A stretch of 64,000 nt of DNA from Stutzerimonas nitrititolerans (GTDB taxonomy: Bacteria; Pseudomonadota; Gammaproteobacteria; Pseudomonadales; Pseudomonadaceae): contig NZ_RFFL01000016.1 of the NCBI RefSeq assembly GCF_003696285.1, positions 37,051 to 101,050 on the forward strand, read 5' to 3'. Position numbers and translations under genes: made by a program. Shown piece after piece: positions 35,867-44,892 of this stretch. Position 1 is the stretch's first letter, and every line of letters begins with the position of its first letter. A model generated the notes under the pieces. The model was given only the letters and a program-made list of their open reading frames with translations. It had not been told where the DNA came from and ran no database searches.

Positions 35867-37216
35867 TCAGAGGAAGGCGAACTTGGCGATGAACACGATG
35901 CACAGGACGTAGAGGCTTACCGAAACCTTGCTGCCCTGGCCGGTCAGCAGCTTCAGCGTCGCGTAGGTCAGGAAGCCCAGGGCGATGCCGTTGGCGATGG
36001 AGAAGGTCAGCGGCATCATCACCACGGTAACGATCGCCGGGATGGTATCGGTGTGGTCCTTCCAGTCGATGTGCGCCATGCCGCTCATCATCAGCATCGC
36101 GACATAGATCAACGCACCGGCGGTGGCGTAGGCGGGAATCATGCCGGCCAGCGGGGCGAAGAACATGGCGGCCAGGAACAGCAGACCGACGGTGATGGCG
36201 GTGAGCCCGGTGCGGCCACCGGCGGCCACGCCCGAGGCACTCTCCACGTAGCTGGTGACCGGCGGGCAACCGACGAAGGCACCGACGACACTCGAGGTAC
36301 TGTCGGCTTTCAACGCGCGGGAAAGGTTCTGGATCTTGCCGTCTTCGTCCACCAGGTTCGCCCGGTGTGCGACGCCCATCAGCGTGCCGGCGGTGTCGAA
36401 CATGTTGACGAACAGGAACGCCAGGATGACGCTGACCATCGCCACGTTGAAGGCACCAGCGACGTCCATTGCCAGGAAGGTCGGCGCCAGGCTCGGCGGC
36501 ATCGATACCAGCCCGTTGTATTCCACCAGCCCCAGGGCCAGGCCGACGCCGGTGACGGCGAGCATGCTGACCAGGATCGCGCCGAACACGTTGCGATGGC
36601 TGAGCACGGTGATCATCAGGAAGCAGATCGCCGCCAGCAGGGTGGTGGGTTCGGCGAAGGAACCCATGGACAGCAGCGTGGCAGGGTTGTCGACGACGAT
36701 GCCGGCGGTCTTCAGGCCGATCAGCCCGAGGAACAGCCCGACCCCGGCACCCATGGCGAAGCGCAGGCTCATCGGAATGCTGTTGAGCAGCCACTCGCGC
36801 AGCCGTGACAGGCTCATGATCATGAACAGCACACCCGAGAGGAACACCGCGCCCAGCGCGACTTCCCAGCTGTAACCCATCTCGCCGACCACCGTGTAGG
36901 TGAAGAAGGCATTCAGGCCCATGCCCGGCGCGAGACCCACCGGCCAGTTCGCGTAAAGACCCATGAGCAGGCAGCCCAGCGCGGCCCCGACGCAGGTCGC
37001 GACGAATGCCGCACCGTGATCGATGCCGGCCTCGGCCATGATATTGGGGTTGACGAAGATGATGTAGGCCATGGTGACGAACGTCGTCAGGCCGGCGAGC
37101 AGTTCCGTTTTGACGCTGGTGCGGTGTTCGCTGAGTTTGAAGAATCGATCGAGCAGCCCGGGGTTTTGCGGCTGCACGGCAAGGGCGTGCTGCTGTTCCT
37201 GCTTGGTGCTTTCCAA
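35867..37216 (-). CDS. AzgA-type adenine/guanine/hypoxanthine permease
   Basis: A 449-residue NCS2-superfamily permease of the AzgA branch, taking up purine bases with protons. Signatures are ELLAGLTTFVTMAYIIFVNP near residue 40, GLAPGMGLNAFFTYTVV, NMFDTAGTLMGVA near 270 and GCPPVTSYVESASGVAAGGR near 310. I favour TTG 37216 because GAGGA lies 8 bases upstream; GTG 37249 and ATG 37291 are in frame but lack support. TTGTATACAA lies about 128 bp upstream. It supplies substrate for guanine deaminase and xanthine dehydrogenase. Confidence 0.92.
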   Translation of the reverse strand: MESTKQEQQHALAVQPQNPGLLDRFFKLSEHRTSVKTELLAGLTTFVTMAYIIFVNPNIMAEAGIDHGAAFVATCVGAALGCLLMGLYANWPVGLAPGMGLNAFFTYTVVGEMGYSWEVALGAVFLSGVLFMIMSLSRLREWLLNSIPMSLRFAMGAGVGLFLGLIGLKTAGIVVDNPATLLSMGSFAEPTTLLAAICFLMITVLSHRNVFGAILVSMLAVTGVGLALGLVEYNGLVSMPPSLAPTFLAMDVAGAFNVAMVSVILAFLFVNMFDTAGTLMGVAHRANLVDEDGKIQNLSRALKADSTSSVVGAFVGCPPVTSYVESASGVAAGGRTGLTAITVGLLFLAAMFFAPLAGMIPAYATAGALIYVAMLMMSGMAHIDWKDHTDTIPAIVTVVMMPLTFSIANGIALGFLTYATLKLLTGQGSKVSVSLYVLCIVFIAKFAFL

Positions 37217-37343
37217 GGGGTAATCCTCATCGTTCTTGTTGTCGTTCACCCAGAGTCGGGTGACTCTCGAGGCAGGTGATGCAAGGCGCATCCCGTCTCG
37301 TTGTTGACTTGAGGGTCAGGAAGGCCTTGGGCGAATTATGCTT

Positions 37344-37353
37344 TTGTATACAA
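37344..37353. promoter_or_regulatory. TTGTRYACAA operator 8, upstream of the AzgA-type permease
   Basis: TTGTATACAA in the 354-bp divergent gap between the permease and the GntR gene. No gene was seen in the gap. Confidence 0.78.
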
Positions 37354-37473
37354 GAAAAGCAACCATGTTTTGCCCGCGCTCGATCTTTATCTGCGTCAAT
37401 GCGACGCATGGGTGGGCGCAGAGCGAGCAATACCGAAGGCAAAAGCGGCGTCGCTGAGGGTTTGCGACACGTT

Positions 37474-37483
37474 TTGTGCACAA
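37474..37483. promoter_or_regulatory. TTGTRYACAA operator 9, upstream of the GntR regulator
   Basis: TTGTGCACAA lies 88 bp before the GntR start, consistent with autoregulation. Confidence 0.78.
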
Positions 37484-37570
37484 TCTCGACGAAAAAAATC
37501 AGCTTCTATAACCAACGGCTACTCCAGTCGGAGGGTGAAACGAAGTAAAGTTCGCTCTGCCGAAACCTCG

Positions 37571-38338
37571 ATGCGAGCCATCATGAACGAACAGCTGCAG
37601 CCTCTGAAAAAGCCGACCCGAAACGGCAAGGTGCGTACCGGGACACAGGACGACATCGTCTACGCCCATATCTTCGATGCGATTCTCGAGCAGCGCCTGG
37701 CGCCGGGCACCAAACTCAGCGAAGAAGCGCTGGGGGAAATCTTCGGAGTGAGCCGCACCATCATCCGGCGTGCGCTGTCGCGGTTGGCTCATGAAGGGGT
37801 GGTGTTGTTACGGCCCAACCGTGGCGCGGTGGTGGCCTGCCCGAGCGTCGAGGAGGCTCGGCAGATATTCTTCGCACGGCGCCTGGTGGAGCGGGCGATC
37901 ACCGAGCTGGCGGTGCAGCACGCCAGCGACGAACAGCTCGCCGAACTGCGGCAGATGGTGATCGACGAACAGGCCTGCTTTGCCCGCGGCGACCGGGGCG
38001 CTGGCATTCGCCTGTCGGGCGAGTTCCACCTGAAACTGGCCGAGATGGCCAAGAACGCCCCCTTGGTGAGTTTCCAGCGCAGCTTGGTCTCCCAGACCTC
38101 GCTGATCATCGCCCAGTACGAAAGCGGCAACCGCTCGCATTGCTCCTATGACGAACACAACCAGCTGATCGACGCCATCGCCGCGCGCGACAGCGACAAG
38201 GCCGTGAGCCTGATGATGCATCACATGGATCATGTCGACAGCAAGCTCAACCTCGACGAAGACAGCGCCTCGGATGATTTGCACGCGGTGTTTTCGCACA
38301 TCCTGGGGAAGGCGGGAAAGGCTGCGAAAAAACGTTGA
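37571..38338 (+). CDS. GntR/FCD-family regulator, probable master regulator of the purine genes
   Basis: A 255-residue FadR-subfamily regulator: N-terminal winged helix (ILEQRLAPGTKLSEEALGEI, GVSRTIIRRALSRLAHEG; residues about 33-78) and a C-terminal FCD ligand domain with metal-type His residues in GEFHLKLAEMA and YDEHNQLIDAI. GntR/FCD proteins bind TNGT-N-ACNA-like palindromes, matching TTGTRYACAA here. Its position between permease and guanine deaminase equals that of PA1520 in P. aeruginosa. ATG 37571 or 37583; neither has a strong ribosome site. The effector is unknown. Confidence 0.9.
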   Translation: MRAIMNEQLQPLKKPTRNGKVRTGTQDDIVYAHIFDAILEQRLAPGTKLSEEALGEIFGVSRTIIRRALSRLAHEGVVLLRPNRGAVVACPSVEEARQIFFARRLVERAITELAVQHASDEQLAELRQMVIDEQACFARGDRGAGIRLSGEFHLKLAEMAKNAPLVSFQRSLVSQTSLIIAQYESGNRSHCSYDEHNQLIDAIAARDSDKAVSLMMHHMDHVDSKLNLDEDSASDDLHAVFSHILGKAGKAAKKR

Positions 38339-38368
38339 GTAGGGTGGATGGCCGAAGCTATCCACGCG
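38339..38368. repeat. REP palindrome, GTAGGGTGGA family
   Basis: GTAGGGTGGATGG, loop, CTATCCACG, immediately after the GntR stop. Confidence 0.75.
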
Positions 38369-38410
38369 GTTCTGCAGTCAGGCAGGTGCGGGGCGTATCC
38401 GGGCACGGCC

Positions 38411-38445
38411 GGTGGAAAACCGCTTCGCGGGTTTTCCACCCTACG
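38411..38445. repeat. REP palindrome, GTAGGGTGGA family
   Basis: GGTGGAAAAC and GTTTTCCACC pair perfectly around CGCTTCGCGG and are followed by CTACG. It lies between convergent GntR and guanine deaminase genes and may act as a transcript end. Confidence 0.8.
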
Positions 38446-38450
38446 ATTGG

Positions 38451-39755
38451 TTACGCCTTGCGGTGCACCGATACGCCAGCGGCGTAGGTTTCCTTCACGG
38501 CGCGGTCGTCGCCGAGGGTCATCAGCGCGAAGAGACGTTCTTCCAGGCTGGATGCCTGCTTCAGGCGGTACTCGATCAGCGGCGTGGCCTTGTAGTCCAG
38601 CACCACGAAATCCGCGTCCTTGCCCGGCTGCAGGCTGCCGATGCGGTCGTCCAGGTAGAGCGCCCGGGCGCCGCCCAGGGTGGCCAGGTACAGCGACTTG
38701 AATGGGTCCAGCTTCTTGCCCTGCAGCTGCATCACCTTGTAGGCCTCATTCAGCGATTGCAGCTGGGAGAAGCTGGTGCCGGCGCCAACGTCGGTGCCCA
38801 GACCTACACGGACGCCGAAGCCTTCCACTTTTTCCAGATCGAACAGGCCGCTGCCCAGGAACAGGTTGGACGTCGGGCAGAAGGCAACCGCCGAGCCGGT
38901 TTCACCCAGGCGTTTGCATTCGTCGTCGCACAGGTGCACGCCGTGGGCGAATACCGAGCGTGCACCGATCAGGCCGTGATGGTCGTAGACGTCCAGGTAG
39001 CCCTTGCGCTCGGGGAACAGCTCGCGCACCCATTCGATCTCCTGACGGTTCTCGGACAGGTGGGTGTGCATGTACAGGTCCGGGTATTCCTTGAACAGCT
39101 TGCCGGCGGCCGTCAGCTGCTCCGGCGTGCTGGTCGGCGCGAAACGCGGGGTGACGGCGTAATGCAGGCGGCCCTTGCCGTGCCAGCGCTCGATCAGCTC
39201 CTTGCTGTCGGTGTAGCCGGATTCGGCGGTGTCGGTGAGGTAGTCCGGCGCATTGCGGTCCATCAGCACCTTGCCGGCGATCATCCGCAGGTCGAGCTTG
39301 TGCGCCTGCTCGAAGAAGGCATCCACCGATTCCTTGTGCACGCTACCGAACACCAGCGCGGTGGTGGTGCCGTTGCGCAGCAGTTCGCGCAGGAACACCT
39401 GGGCGACCTCGCCGGCATGGGTCTTGTCGGAGAAGGCGCGCTCGGTGGGGAAAGTGTAGGTGTCGAGCCAGTCCAGCAGCTGTTCGCCATAGGAGGCGAT
39501 CATGCCGGTCTGCGGGTAGTGGATATGGGTGTCGATGAAGCCGGGGGTGATCAGCGCATCCTTGTATTCGATCACCTCGGTGCCGGCCGGCAGGGTGGAC
39601 AGCAGGTCGGCGGCGTGGCCGTTACGGACCACCTTGCCGTCTTCGACCACCAGCAGGCCGTCTTCGAAATACTCATGGGACGCCTCGATACCCACTTCGC
39701 GGGGGTCGGCTAGGCAGTGGAGCAGGGCGGCACGATAGGCTTTGATCTGGGACAT
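38451..39755 (-). CDS. guaD: Guanine deaminase
   Basis: Deaminates guanine to xanthine. The 434-residue amidohydrolase has zinc-binding PGFIDTHIHYPQTGM (near residue 75), THLSENRQEIEWV near 225, AHGVHLCDDE and GLGTDVGAGTSFS near 315. ATG 39755 gives the usual start. Its product is the substrate of XdhAB encoded upstream on the same strand. A repeat-filled gap separates it from xdhC. Confidence 0.96.
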   Translation of the reverse strand: MSQIKAYRAALLHCLADPREVGIEASHEYFEDGLLVVEDGKVVRNGHAADLLSTLPAGTEVIEYKDALITPGFIDTHIHYPQTGMIASYGEQLLDWLDTYTFPTERAFSDKTHAGEVAQVFLRELLRNGTTTALVFGSVHKESVDAFFEQAHKLDLRMIAGKVLMDRNAPDYLTDTAESGYTDSKELIERWHGKGRLHYAVTPRFAPTSTPEQLTAAGKLFKEYPDLYMHTHLSENRQEIEWVRELFPERKGYLDVYDHHGLIGARSVFAHGVHLCDDECKRLGETGSAVAFCPTSNLFLGSGLFDLEKVEGFGVRVGLGTDVGAGTSFSQLQSLNEAYKVMQLQGKKLDPFKSLYLATLGGARALYLDDRIGSLQPGKDADFVVLDYKATPLIEYRLKQASSLEERLFALMTLGDDRAVKETYAAGVSVHRKA

Positions 39756-39796
39756 GACGGTTCTCGGAATCCTTGTGTTGAATGCTGCGGGCAACA

Positions 39797-39880
39797 TTGT
39801 GGGAGGCGCGCCCTCGTGCCGAAACGGGCCATCGGCTCGCCGAGGCTGAACGTTCGGCCGGAGGGCGGGCCTCCCACAGA
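39797..39880. repeat. REP/BIME, GTGGGAGG family
   Basis: TGTGGGAGGCGCGCCCTC and GAGGGCGGGCCTCCCACA are long, nearly complementary arms. The element lies between guaD and xdhC and resembles the element at 16660-16800. Confidence 0.7.
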
Positions 39881-39895
39881 AGAATGGCGGCGCGA

Positions 39896-40744
39896 TTAGC
39901 CTGTTTGAGAACGGCGCGCGGCTGGCACCAGCATCGGTACAGGCTTTTCTCCGTCCGCACTTTTCTCACCGAAGTTGGCGTTGTAGATGGCGATCACCTC
40001 GCCGGCGATGGACACCGCGATCTCCACCGGCAGCTTGCCCTTCACTTCGGCGATGCCCATCGGGCAGCGCATGCGTTGCACGGTTTCCGGCTGGAAGCCG
40101 CGGTCGCGCAGGCGGTGTTCGAACTTGGCGCGCTTGCTCTTCGAGCCAATCAGGCCGTAGTAGGTGAAATCGCCGCGCGAGAGGATCGCCGCGGTCAGCT
40201 CGAGATCCAGCTGGTGATTATGCGTCATGACGATGAAGTAGCTGCCGGCGGGCATGTTCTCCACTTCGTCGACCACCTCGTCGTTGACCACCTTTTCCAC
40301 GCCAGCGGGGATCTGCGCGGGGAACTCGCTCTCGCGCGAGTCGATCCAGCGCACCTTGCACGGCAGGCTGGCCAGCAGCGGCACCAGTGCACGGCCGACG
40401 TGACCGGCGCCGAACACGGCGATGTGCGCCTGCGGTTGGCCCATGGGTTCGAACAGCAGCACCGTGGCGCCACCGCAGCACTGGCCGAGGCTGGCACCGA
40501 GGGAAAAGCGTTCCAGGCGGGTTTCGCGCACGCGGTTTTCCAGCATCTCGCGGGCGATCTTCTGCGCCTTGTATTCCAGGTGGCCGCCGCCGATGGTGTC
40601 GTACAGCCGCTCACGGCTGACCACCATCTTCGAGCCGGCATTGCGCGGCGTCGAGCCGCGCTCCTCGATGATGGTCACCAGCACGCAGGGTTCGCCTTGC
40701 TGCTGCAGCTCGGCGAGGGCATTGATCCAGACCGTGTTGCTCAT
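39896..40744 (-). CDS. xdhC: Xanthine dehydrogenase accessory protein
   Basis: Binds molybdenum cofactor, aids its sulfuration and inserts it into XdhB. The 282 residues have the N-terminal ERGSTPRNAGSKM and TIGGGHLEYKA (residues about 28-57), the Cys pair in LGQCCGG near 88 and the Rossmann motif AVFGAGHVGRALVPLL near 109. It is third in xdhA-xdhB-xdhC, with two REP hairpins between it and xdhB. Confidence 0.95.
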   Translation of the reverse strand: MSNTVWINALAELQQQGEPCVLVTIIEERGSTPRNAGSKMVVSRERLYDTIGGGHLEYKAQKIAREMLENRVRETRLERFSLGASLGQCCGGATVLLFEPMGQPQAHIAVFGAGHVGRALVPLLASLPCKVRWIDSRESEFPAQIPAGVEKVVNDEVVDEVENMPAGSYFIVMTHNHQLDLELTAAILSRGDFTYYGLIGSKSKRAKFEHRLRDRGFQPETVQRMRCPMGIAEVKGKLPVEIAVSIAGEVIAIYNANFGEKSADGEKPVPMLVPAARRSQTG

Positions 40745-40761
40745 GGTTCTGTCCTTCGTAT

Positions 40762-40846
40762 GTATGGGTGGAAGCTTGCGAAGCGTTTTTCACCCATACG
40801 TTTGTGTTGCGCCAACGGTGGACAAGCGGAGCGTTGTCCACCCTAC
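40762..40846. repeat. Two REP palindromes between xdhC and xdhB
   Basis: GTATGGGTG with CACCCATAC (40762-40799), and GGTGGACAA with TTGTCCACC around GCGGAGCG (40817-40841) followed by CTACG. Such hairpins inside an operon often stabilise upstream mRNA. Confidence 0.75.
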
Positions 40847-40847
40847 G

Positions 40848-43244
40848 TCAGGCTGGTGTCGTTTCTGTTGCGGCAGGTGCGGTCGCCTGTTGCCTCAGCT
40901 TGCGCATCTGCTCGACGCCCCAGAGCACGCGCTCGGGTGTCGCCGGCGCGTCGATCTTCGGTTGCACCTTGTAGTCAGCGAGGCTGGCTACGGCGTCCTT
41001 GATCGCGCACCACACCGAGATACCGAGCATGAACGGCGGCTCGCCCACGGCCTTGGAATGGAACACCGTGTCCTCAGGGTTCTTGCGGTTTTCCACCAGC
41101 TTGACCCGCAGATCCAGCGGCATGTCGGCCACTGCCGGCACCTTGTAGCTGGCCGGGCCGCTGGTCATCAGCCGGCCCTTGTCATTCCACACCAGCTCTT
41201 CCATGGTCAGCCAGCCCATGCCCTGGACGAAGCCGCCTTCGACCTGGCCGATGTCGATGGCCGGGTTCAGCGAGGCGCCGACGTCGTGCAGGATGTCGCT
41301 GCGCAGCATGCGGTATTCGCCGGTCAGGGTGTCGACCAGCACTTCCGAACAGGCCGCGCCATAGGCGTAGTAATAGAAGGGTCGGCCACGCGCCTGGTCG
41401 CGGTCGTAGTAGATCTTCGGTGTGCGGTAGAAGCCCGTCGAGGACAGCGATACCTGGCCGAAATAGGCCTGCTGGATCAGCTCCTCGAAGGCGACGAAGC
41501 GATCGCGGATGCGCACCTGGCCGTTCTTGAACTGCACGTCTTCCTCGGTGACGTTGTAGTGCCGCGCGGCGAACTCGACCAGCCGCTGCTTGATGGTCAG
41601 CGCGGCATTCTGCGCGGCCTTGCCGTTGAGGTCGGTGCCGCTGGAAGCCGCCGTCGGCGAGGTGTTCGGTACCTTGTCGGTGTTGGTGGCGGTGATCTGG
41701 ATGCGCTCGATATCCACCTGGAACACCTCGGCCACCACCTGGGCGACCTTGGTGTTGAGCCCCTGGCCCATTTCGGTGCCGCCGTGGTTCAGGTGAATGC
41801 TGCCGTCGGTGTAGACGTGCACCAGCGCGCCGGCCTGGTTGAGGAAGCTGGCAGTAAAGCTGATGCCGAACTTCACCGGTGTCAGCGACAGGCCCTTCTT
41901 GAGGATCGGGCTGCTGGCGTTGAACGCGCGGATCTCCTCGCGGCGGCGGGCGTACTCGCTGCTGGCCTCCAGCTCGGCGGTCATCTCCTCGAGCATGTTG
42001 TGCTCGACGGTCTGGTAGTAGGGCGTGATGTTGCGCTCGGTCTTGCCGTAGTAGTTGCGCTTGCGGATATCGAGCGGGTCTTTGCCCAGCTCGCGGGCCA
42101 CGGCGTCCATGATCTCTTCGATGGCGACCATGCCCTGCGGGCCGCCGAAACCGCGGTAGGCGGTGTTGGAGGCGGTGTTGGTCTTGCAGCGATGGCCGTT
42201 GATGGTGACGTCGCCCAGGTAGTAGGCGTTGTCGGAGTGGAACATCGCGCGGTCGACGATTGAGCCCGACAGGTCCGGCGAATAGCCGCAGTTGCCGGCC
42301 AGGTCGATCTGGATGCCATGCAGCAGGCCGTCGTCGTCGAAGCCGACGTCGTATTCGACGTAGAAGGGGTGACGCTTGCCGGTCATGGTCATGTCTTCCA
42401 TGCGCGGCAGGCGCATCTTGGTCGGGCGACCGGTCAGGTGGGCGATCACCGCGCACATGCAGGCGGGCATCGAGGCCTGGGTTTCCTTGCCGCCGAAACC
42501 ACCGCCCATGCGTCGCATGTCGATGACGATCTTGTTCATCGGTACGCCGAGGACTTCGGCCACCAGTTTCTGCACCTCGGTGGGGTTCTGCGTCGAGGTG
42601 TAGACGATCATGCCGCCGTCTTCGGTGGGCATTACCGAGGAAATCTGGGTTTCCAGGTAGAAGTGTTCCTGGCCGCCGATGTGCAGCGTGCCCTGCAGGC
42701 GACGTGGCGCGGCGGCCAGCGCGGTGGTGGAATCGCCGCGCTTGTGGGTGTGACTGTCGAGCACGAAATGCTTCTTGCGCAACGCATCGACCACGTCGAG
42801 CACCGGTTCCAGGTCCTCGTATTCGATGATCGCGGCCATGGCGGCCTTGCGCGCGGTTTCCAGGCTATCGGCGGCGACGGCGATCACCGGCTGGCCGATG
42901 TATTCCACCTTGCCGTCCGCCAGCAGCGGGTCGCCGGCGACCACCGGGCCGATGTCCAACTGGCCGGGCACGTCCTCGGCGGTGATGGCGATGGCCACGC
43001 CCGGAATCTGGTAGCAAGGCGAGGTGTCGATGCTGACGATGCGGGCGTGGGCGCGGTCGCTCATGCGCGCATAGACGTGCAGCTGGTTGGGAAATTCGAG
43101 GCGATCGTCGACGTATACCGCTTCACCGGAAACGTGCTTGTCCGCGCTGTCGTGCTTGACGCTCCGGCCGACGCCGGTGACCAGGTCCTGCTTGAACAGG
43201 GCGGCGATTTCTTCCTGGGTCTTGGCAAGGCTGTGGTTAGACAT
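40848..43244 (-). CDS. xdhB: Xanthine dehydrogenase molybdenum-binding subunit
   Basis: Hydroxylates hypoxanthine to xanthine and xanthine to urate. The 798 residues carry the substrate/cofactor motifs GGQEHFYLETQ (near residue 195), RRMGGGFGGKETQ near 250, RGFGGPQGM and the catalytic Glu in AVGEPPFMLG near the C-terminus. The start overlaps the xdhA stop by 8 bp. It pairs with XdhA in a heterotetrameric cytoplasmic enzyme. Confidence 0.97.
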   Translation of the reverse strand: MSNHSLAKTQEEIAALFKQDLVTGVGRSVKHDSADKHVSGEAVYVDDRLEFPNQLHVYARMSDRAHARIVSIDTSPCYQIPGVAIAITAEDVPGQLDIGPVVAGDPLLADGKVEYIGQPVIAVAADSLETARKAAMAAIIEYEDLEPVLDVVDALRKKHFVLDSHTHKRGDSTTALAAAPRRLQGTLHIGGQEHFYLETQISSVMPTEDGGMIVYTSTQNPTEVQKLVAEVLGVPMNKIVIDMRRMGGGFGGKETQASMPACMCAVIAHLTGRPTKMRLPRMEDMTMTGKRHPFYVEYDVGFDDDGLLHGIQIDLAGNCGYSPDLSGSIVDRAMFHSDNAYYLGDVTINGHRCKTNTASNTAYRGFGGPQGMVAIEEIMDAVARELGKDPLDIRKRNYYGKTERNITPYYQTVEHNMLEEMTAELEASSEYARRREEIRAFNASSPILKKGLSLTPVKFGISFTASFLNQAGALVHVYTDGSIHLNHGGTEMGQGLNTKVAQVVAEVFQVDIERIQITATNTDKVPNTSPTAASSGTDLNGKAAQNAALTIKQRLVEFAARHYNVTEEDVQFKNGQVRIRDRFVAFEELIQQAYFGQVSLSSTGFYRTPKIYYDRDQARGRPFYYYAYGAACSEVLVDTLTGEYRMLRSDILHDVGASLNPAIDIGQVEGGFVQGMGWLTMEELVWNDKGRLMTSGPASYKVPAVADMPLDLRVKLVENRKNPEDTVFHSKAVGEPPFMLGISVWCAIKDAVASLADYKVQPKIDAPATPERVLWGVEQMRKLRQQATAPAATETTPA

Positions 43245-44679
43245 AAGCGGTCACCCTCGTTTCGGTTTTCGGTGCGTGCTGTTCCAGGAAGCACTTGCGC
43301 AGCAGGTTCTGTGCTACCAGCAGGCGGTATTCGCGGCTGGCGCGGAAGTCGGTCAGAGGCGTGAAGTCCTGGGCCAGGGCCTCGCAGGCGCGTTCGGCCG
43401 TCTCCAGGGTGAAGGACGCGCCAATCAGCGCGACCTCACAGGCCACCGCCCGCTTCGGAATCGCCGCCATGCCGCCGAAGGCGACGCGGGCATCGGCGAT
43501 CACGCCGTTCTCGACACGCAGGTCGAAGGCCGCGCATACCGCGGAAATGTCATCGTCCAGACGTTTGGACACCTTGTAGGCGCGGAATATCTGCTCCGGC
43601 CGGGCGCGCGGAACGAGGACCTTCTCGATGAACTCGCCGGGTTCGCGGGCGGTGACCTTGTAGTCGATGAAGTAATCCTGCAGCGGCAGGGTGCGGCTGC
43701 GTTCGCCCTTGCGCAGCACCACCTGGGCGCCAAGGGCGATCAGCAGCGGCGGCGAATCACCGATGGGCGAGGCATTGCCGATGTTGCCGCCCAGGGTGCC
43801 CTGGTTGCGGATCTGCAAGGATGCGAAGCGATGCAGCAGCTCGCCGAAATCGGGGTACTCGTTGGCCAGCGCTTCGTAGCAGTCGGTCAGGGCGGCGGCC
43901 GCGCCGAGTTCGATATGGCTGTCGCTGACTTCGACCTTCTTCATTTCGCCGATGTGGCCGACGTAGATCATCACCGGCAGTTCGCGGTGGAACTGGGTCA
44001 CTTCCAGCGCCAGGTCGGTGCCACCTGCCAGCAAGCGGGCGTCCGGGTTGGCGCTGTAGATTTCGGCCAGGTCGGCCACCGTCAGCGGCGACAGGCAGCG
44101 CTTGTCGCCGCTGTTCAGCTCGGCGGTTTCGCGGGGCTCGATGGCTTTCAGCTGGGCAATGGTTTCGGCTTCGCGCGCGTCGAACTGGTCCCGCTGCTTG
44201 CTGCCGCAGGCCTGTTCGGCGGCTTCGAGGATCGGTCGGTAGCCGGTGCAGCGACAGAGGTTGCCGGCCAGGGCTTCGTGGGTCTGGGCCGGATCGTATT
44301 CGTTGACAGCATTTTTCTGCAGGGCGAACAGGCTCATGATGAAGCCCGGTGTGCAGAAGCCGCACTGCGAGCCATGGCAGTCGACCATCGCCTGCTGAAC
44401 GCTGTGCAGCTGGCCCTGATCCTTCAGGTCTTCGACGACGATCAGCTGCTTGCCGTGCAAGGCTGAGACGAAGGTCAGGCAGGAGTTGAGCGTGCGATAG
44501 CGCAGACGGTCGCCAACCAGCTCGCCTACCACCACGGTGCAGGCACCGCAGTCGCCGGAGGCGCAGCCTTCCTTGGTGCCGGTCTTGCCACGGTGCTCGC
44601 GTAGGTACTGCAGTACCGTGGTGTTGGGGTCGAGAGTCTGCTCGCTGCGCAGCTCTCGATTGAGTAGGAACTGGATCAC
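43237..44679 (-). CDS. xdhA: Xanthine dehydrogenase FAD and [2Fe-2S] subunit
   Basis: Carries electrons from the molybdenum site to NAD. The 480 residues comprise two [2Fe-2S] domains (CASGDCGACT near 39-48; CGFCTPGF and CRCTGYRP near 110-150), then the FAD domain with LLAGGTDLALE near 220 and TLGGNIGNASPIGDSPP near 305, and the CO-dehydrogenase-like C-terminal domain. It is first of xdhABC. Two TGAC-N6-GTCA sites lie 54-90 bp upstream. Confidence 0.97.
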   Translation of the reverse strand: MIQFLLNRELRSEQTLDPNTTVLQYLREHRGKTGTKEGCASGDCGACTVVVGELVGDRLRYRTLNSCLTFVSALHGKQLIVVEDLKDQGQLHSVQQAMVDCHGSQCGFCTPGFIMSLFALQKNAVNEYDPAQTHEALAGNLCRCTGYRPILEAAEQACGSKQRDQFDAREAETIAQLKAIEPRETAELNSGDKRCLSPLTVADLAEIYSANPDARLLAGGTDLALEVTQFHRELPVMIYVGHIGEMKKVEVSDSHIELGAAAALTDCYEALANEYPDFGELLHRFASLQIRNQGTLGGNIGNASPIGDSPPLLIALGAQVVLRKGERSRTLPLQDYFIDYKVTAREPGEFIEKVLVPRARPEQIFRAYKVSKRLDDDISAVCAAFDLRVENGVIADARVAFGGMAAIPKRAVACEVALIGASFTLETAERACEALAQDFTPLTDFRASREYRLLVAQNLLRKCFLEQHAPKTETRVTAYV

Positions 44680-44732
44680 GGGGCCTCCTGGGTTTCTTGT
44701 TCTGGGCTCTGGGTGATGAAATTAGCCGTATC

Positions 44733-44769
44733 TGACTTTTCGGTCAAGAATTAGCTGACTGAAAAGTCA
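44733..44769. promoter_or_regulatory. Doubled TGAC-N6-GTCA operator upstream of xdhA
   Basis: TGACTTTTCGGTCA (44733-44746) and TGACTGAAAAGTCA (44756-44769) each show TGAC-N6-GTCA, and together form a 14-bp inverted repeat with one mismatch around 9 bp. Centres are 23 bp apart. The geometry equals the RutR box. No TTGTRYACAA site lies here. Confidence 0.7.
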
Positions 44770-44892
44770 ATGCGGCCTGCGAGCGCACCTTTTTAACTGT
44801 CTATTAGGAGTGTGGTAGCTGGCGCGGCAACAGCGAGTGCCGTCCGACGGAGGCATCTCTGTTGCCGCTTCGGGAGAAGCGGAGGGGAGTGA

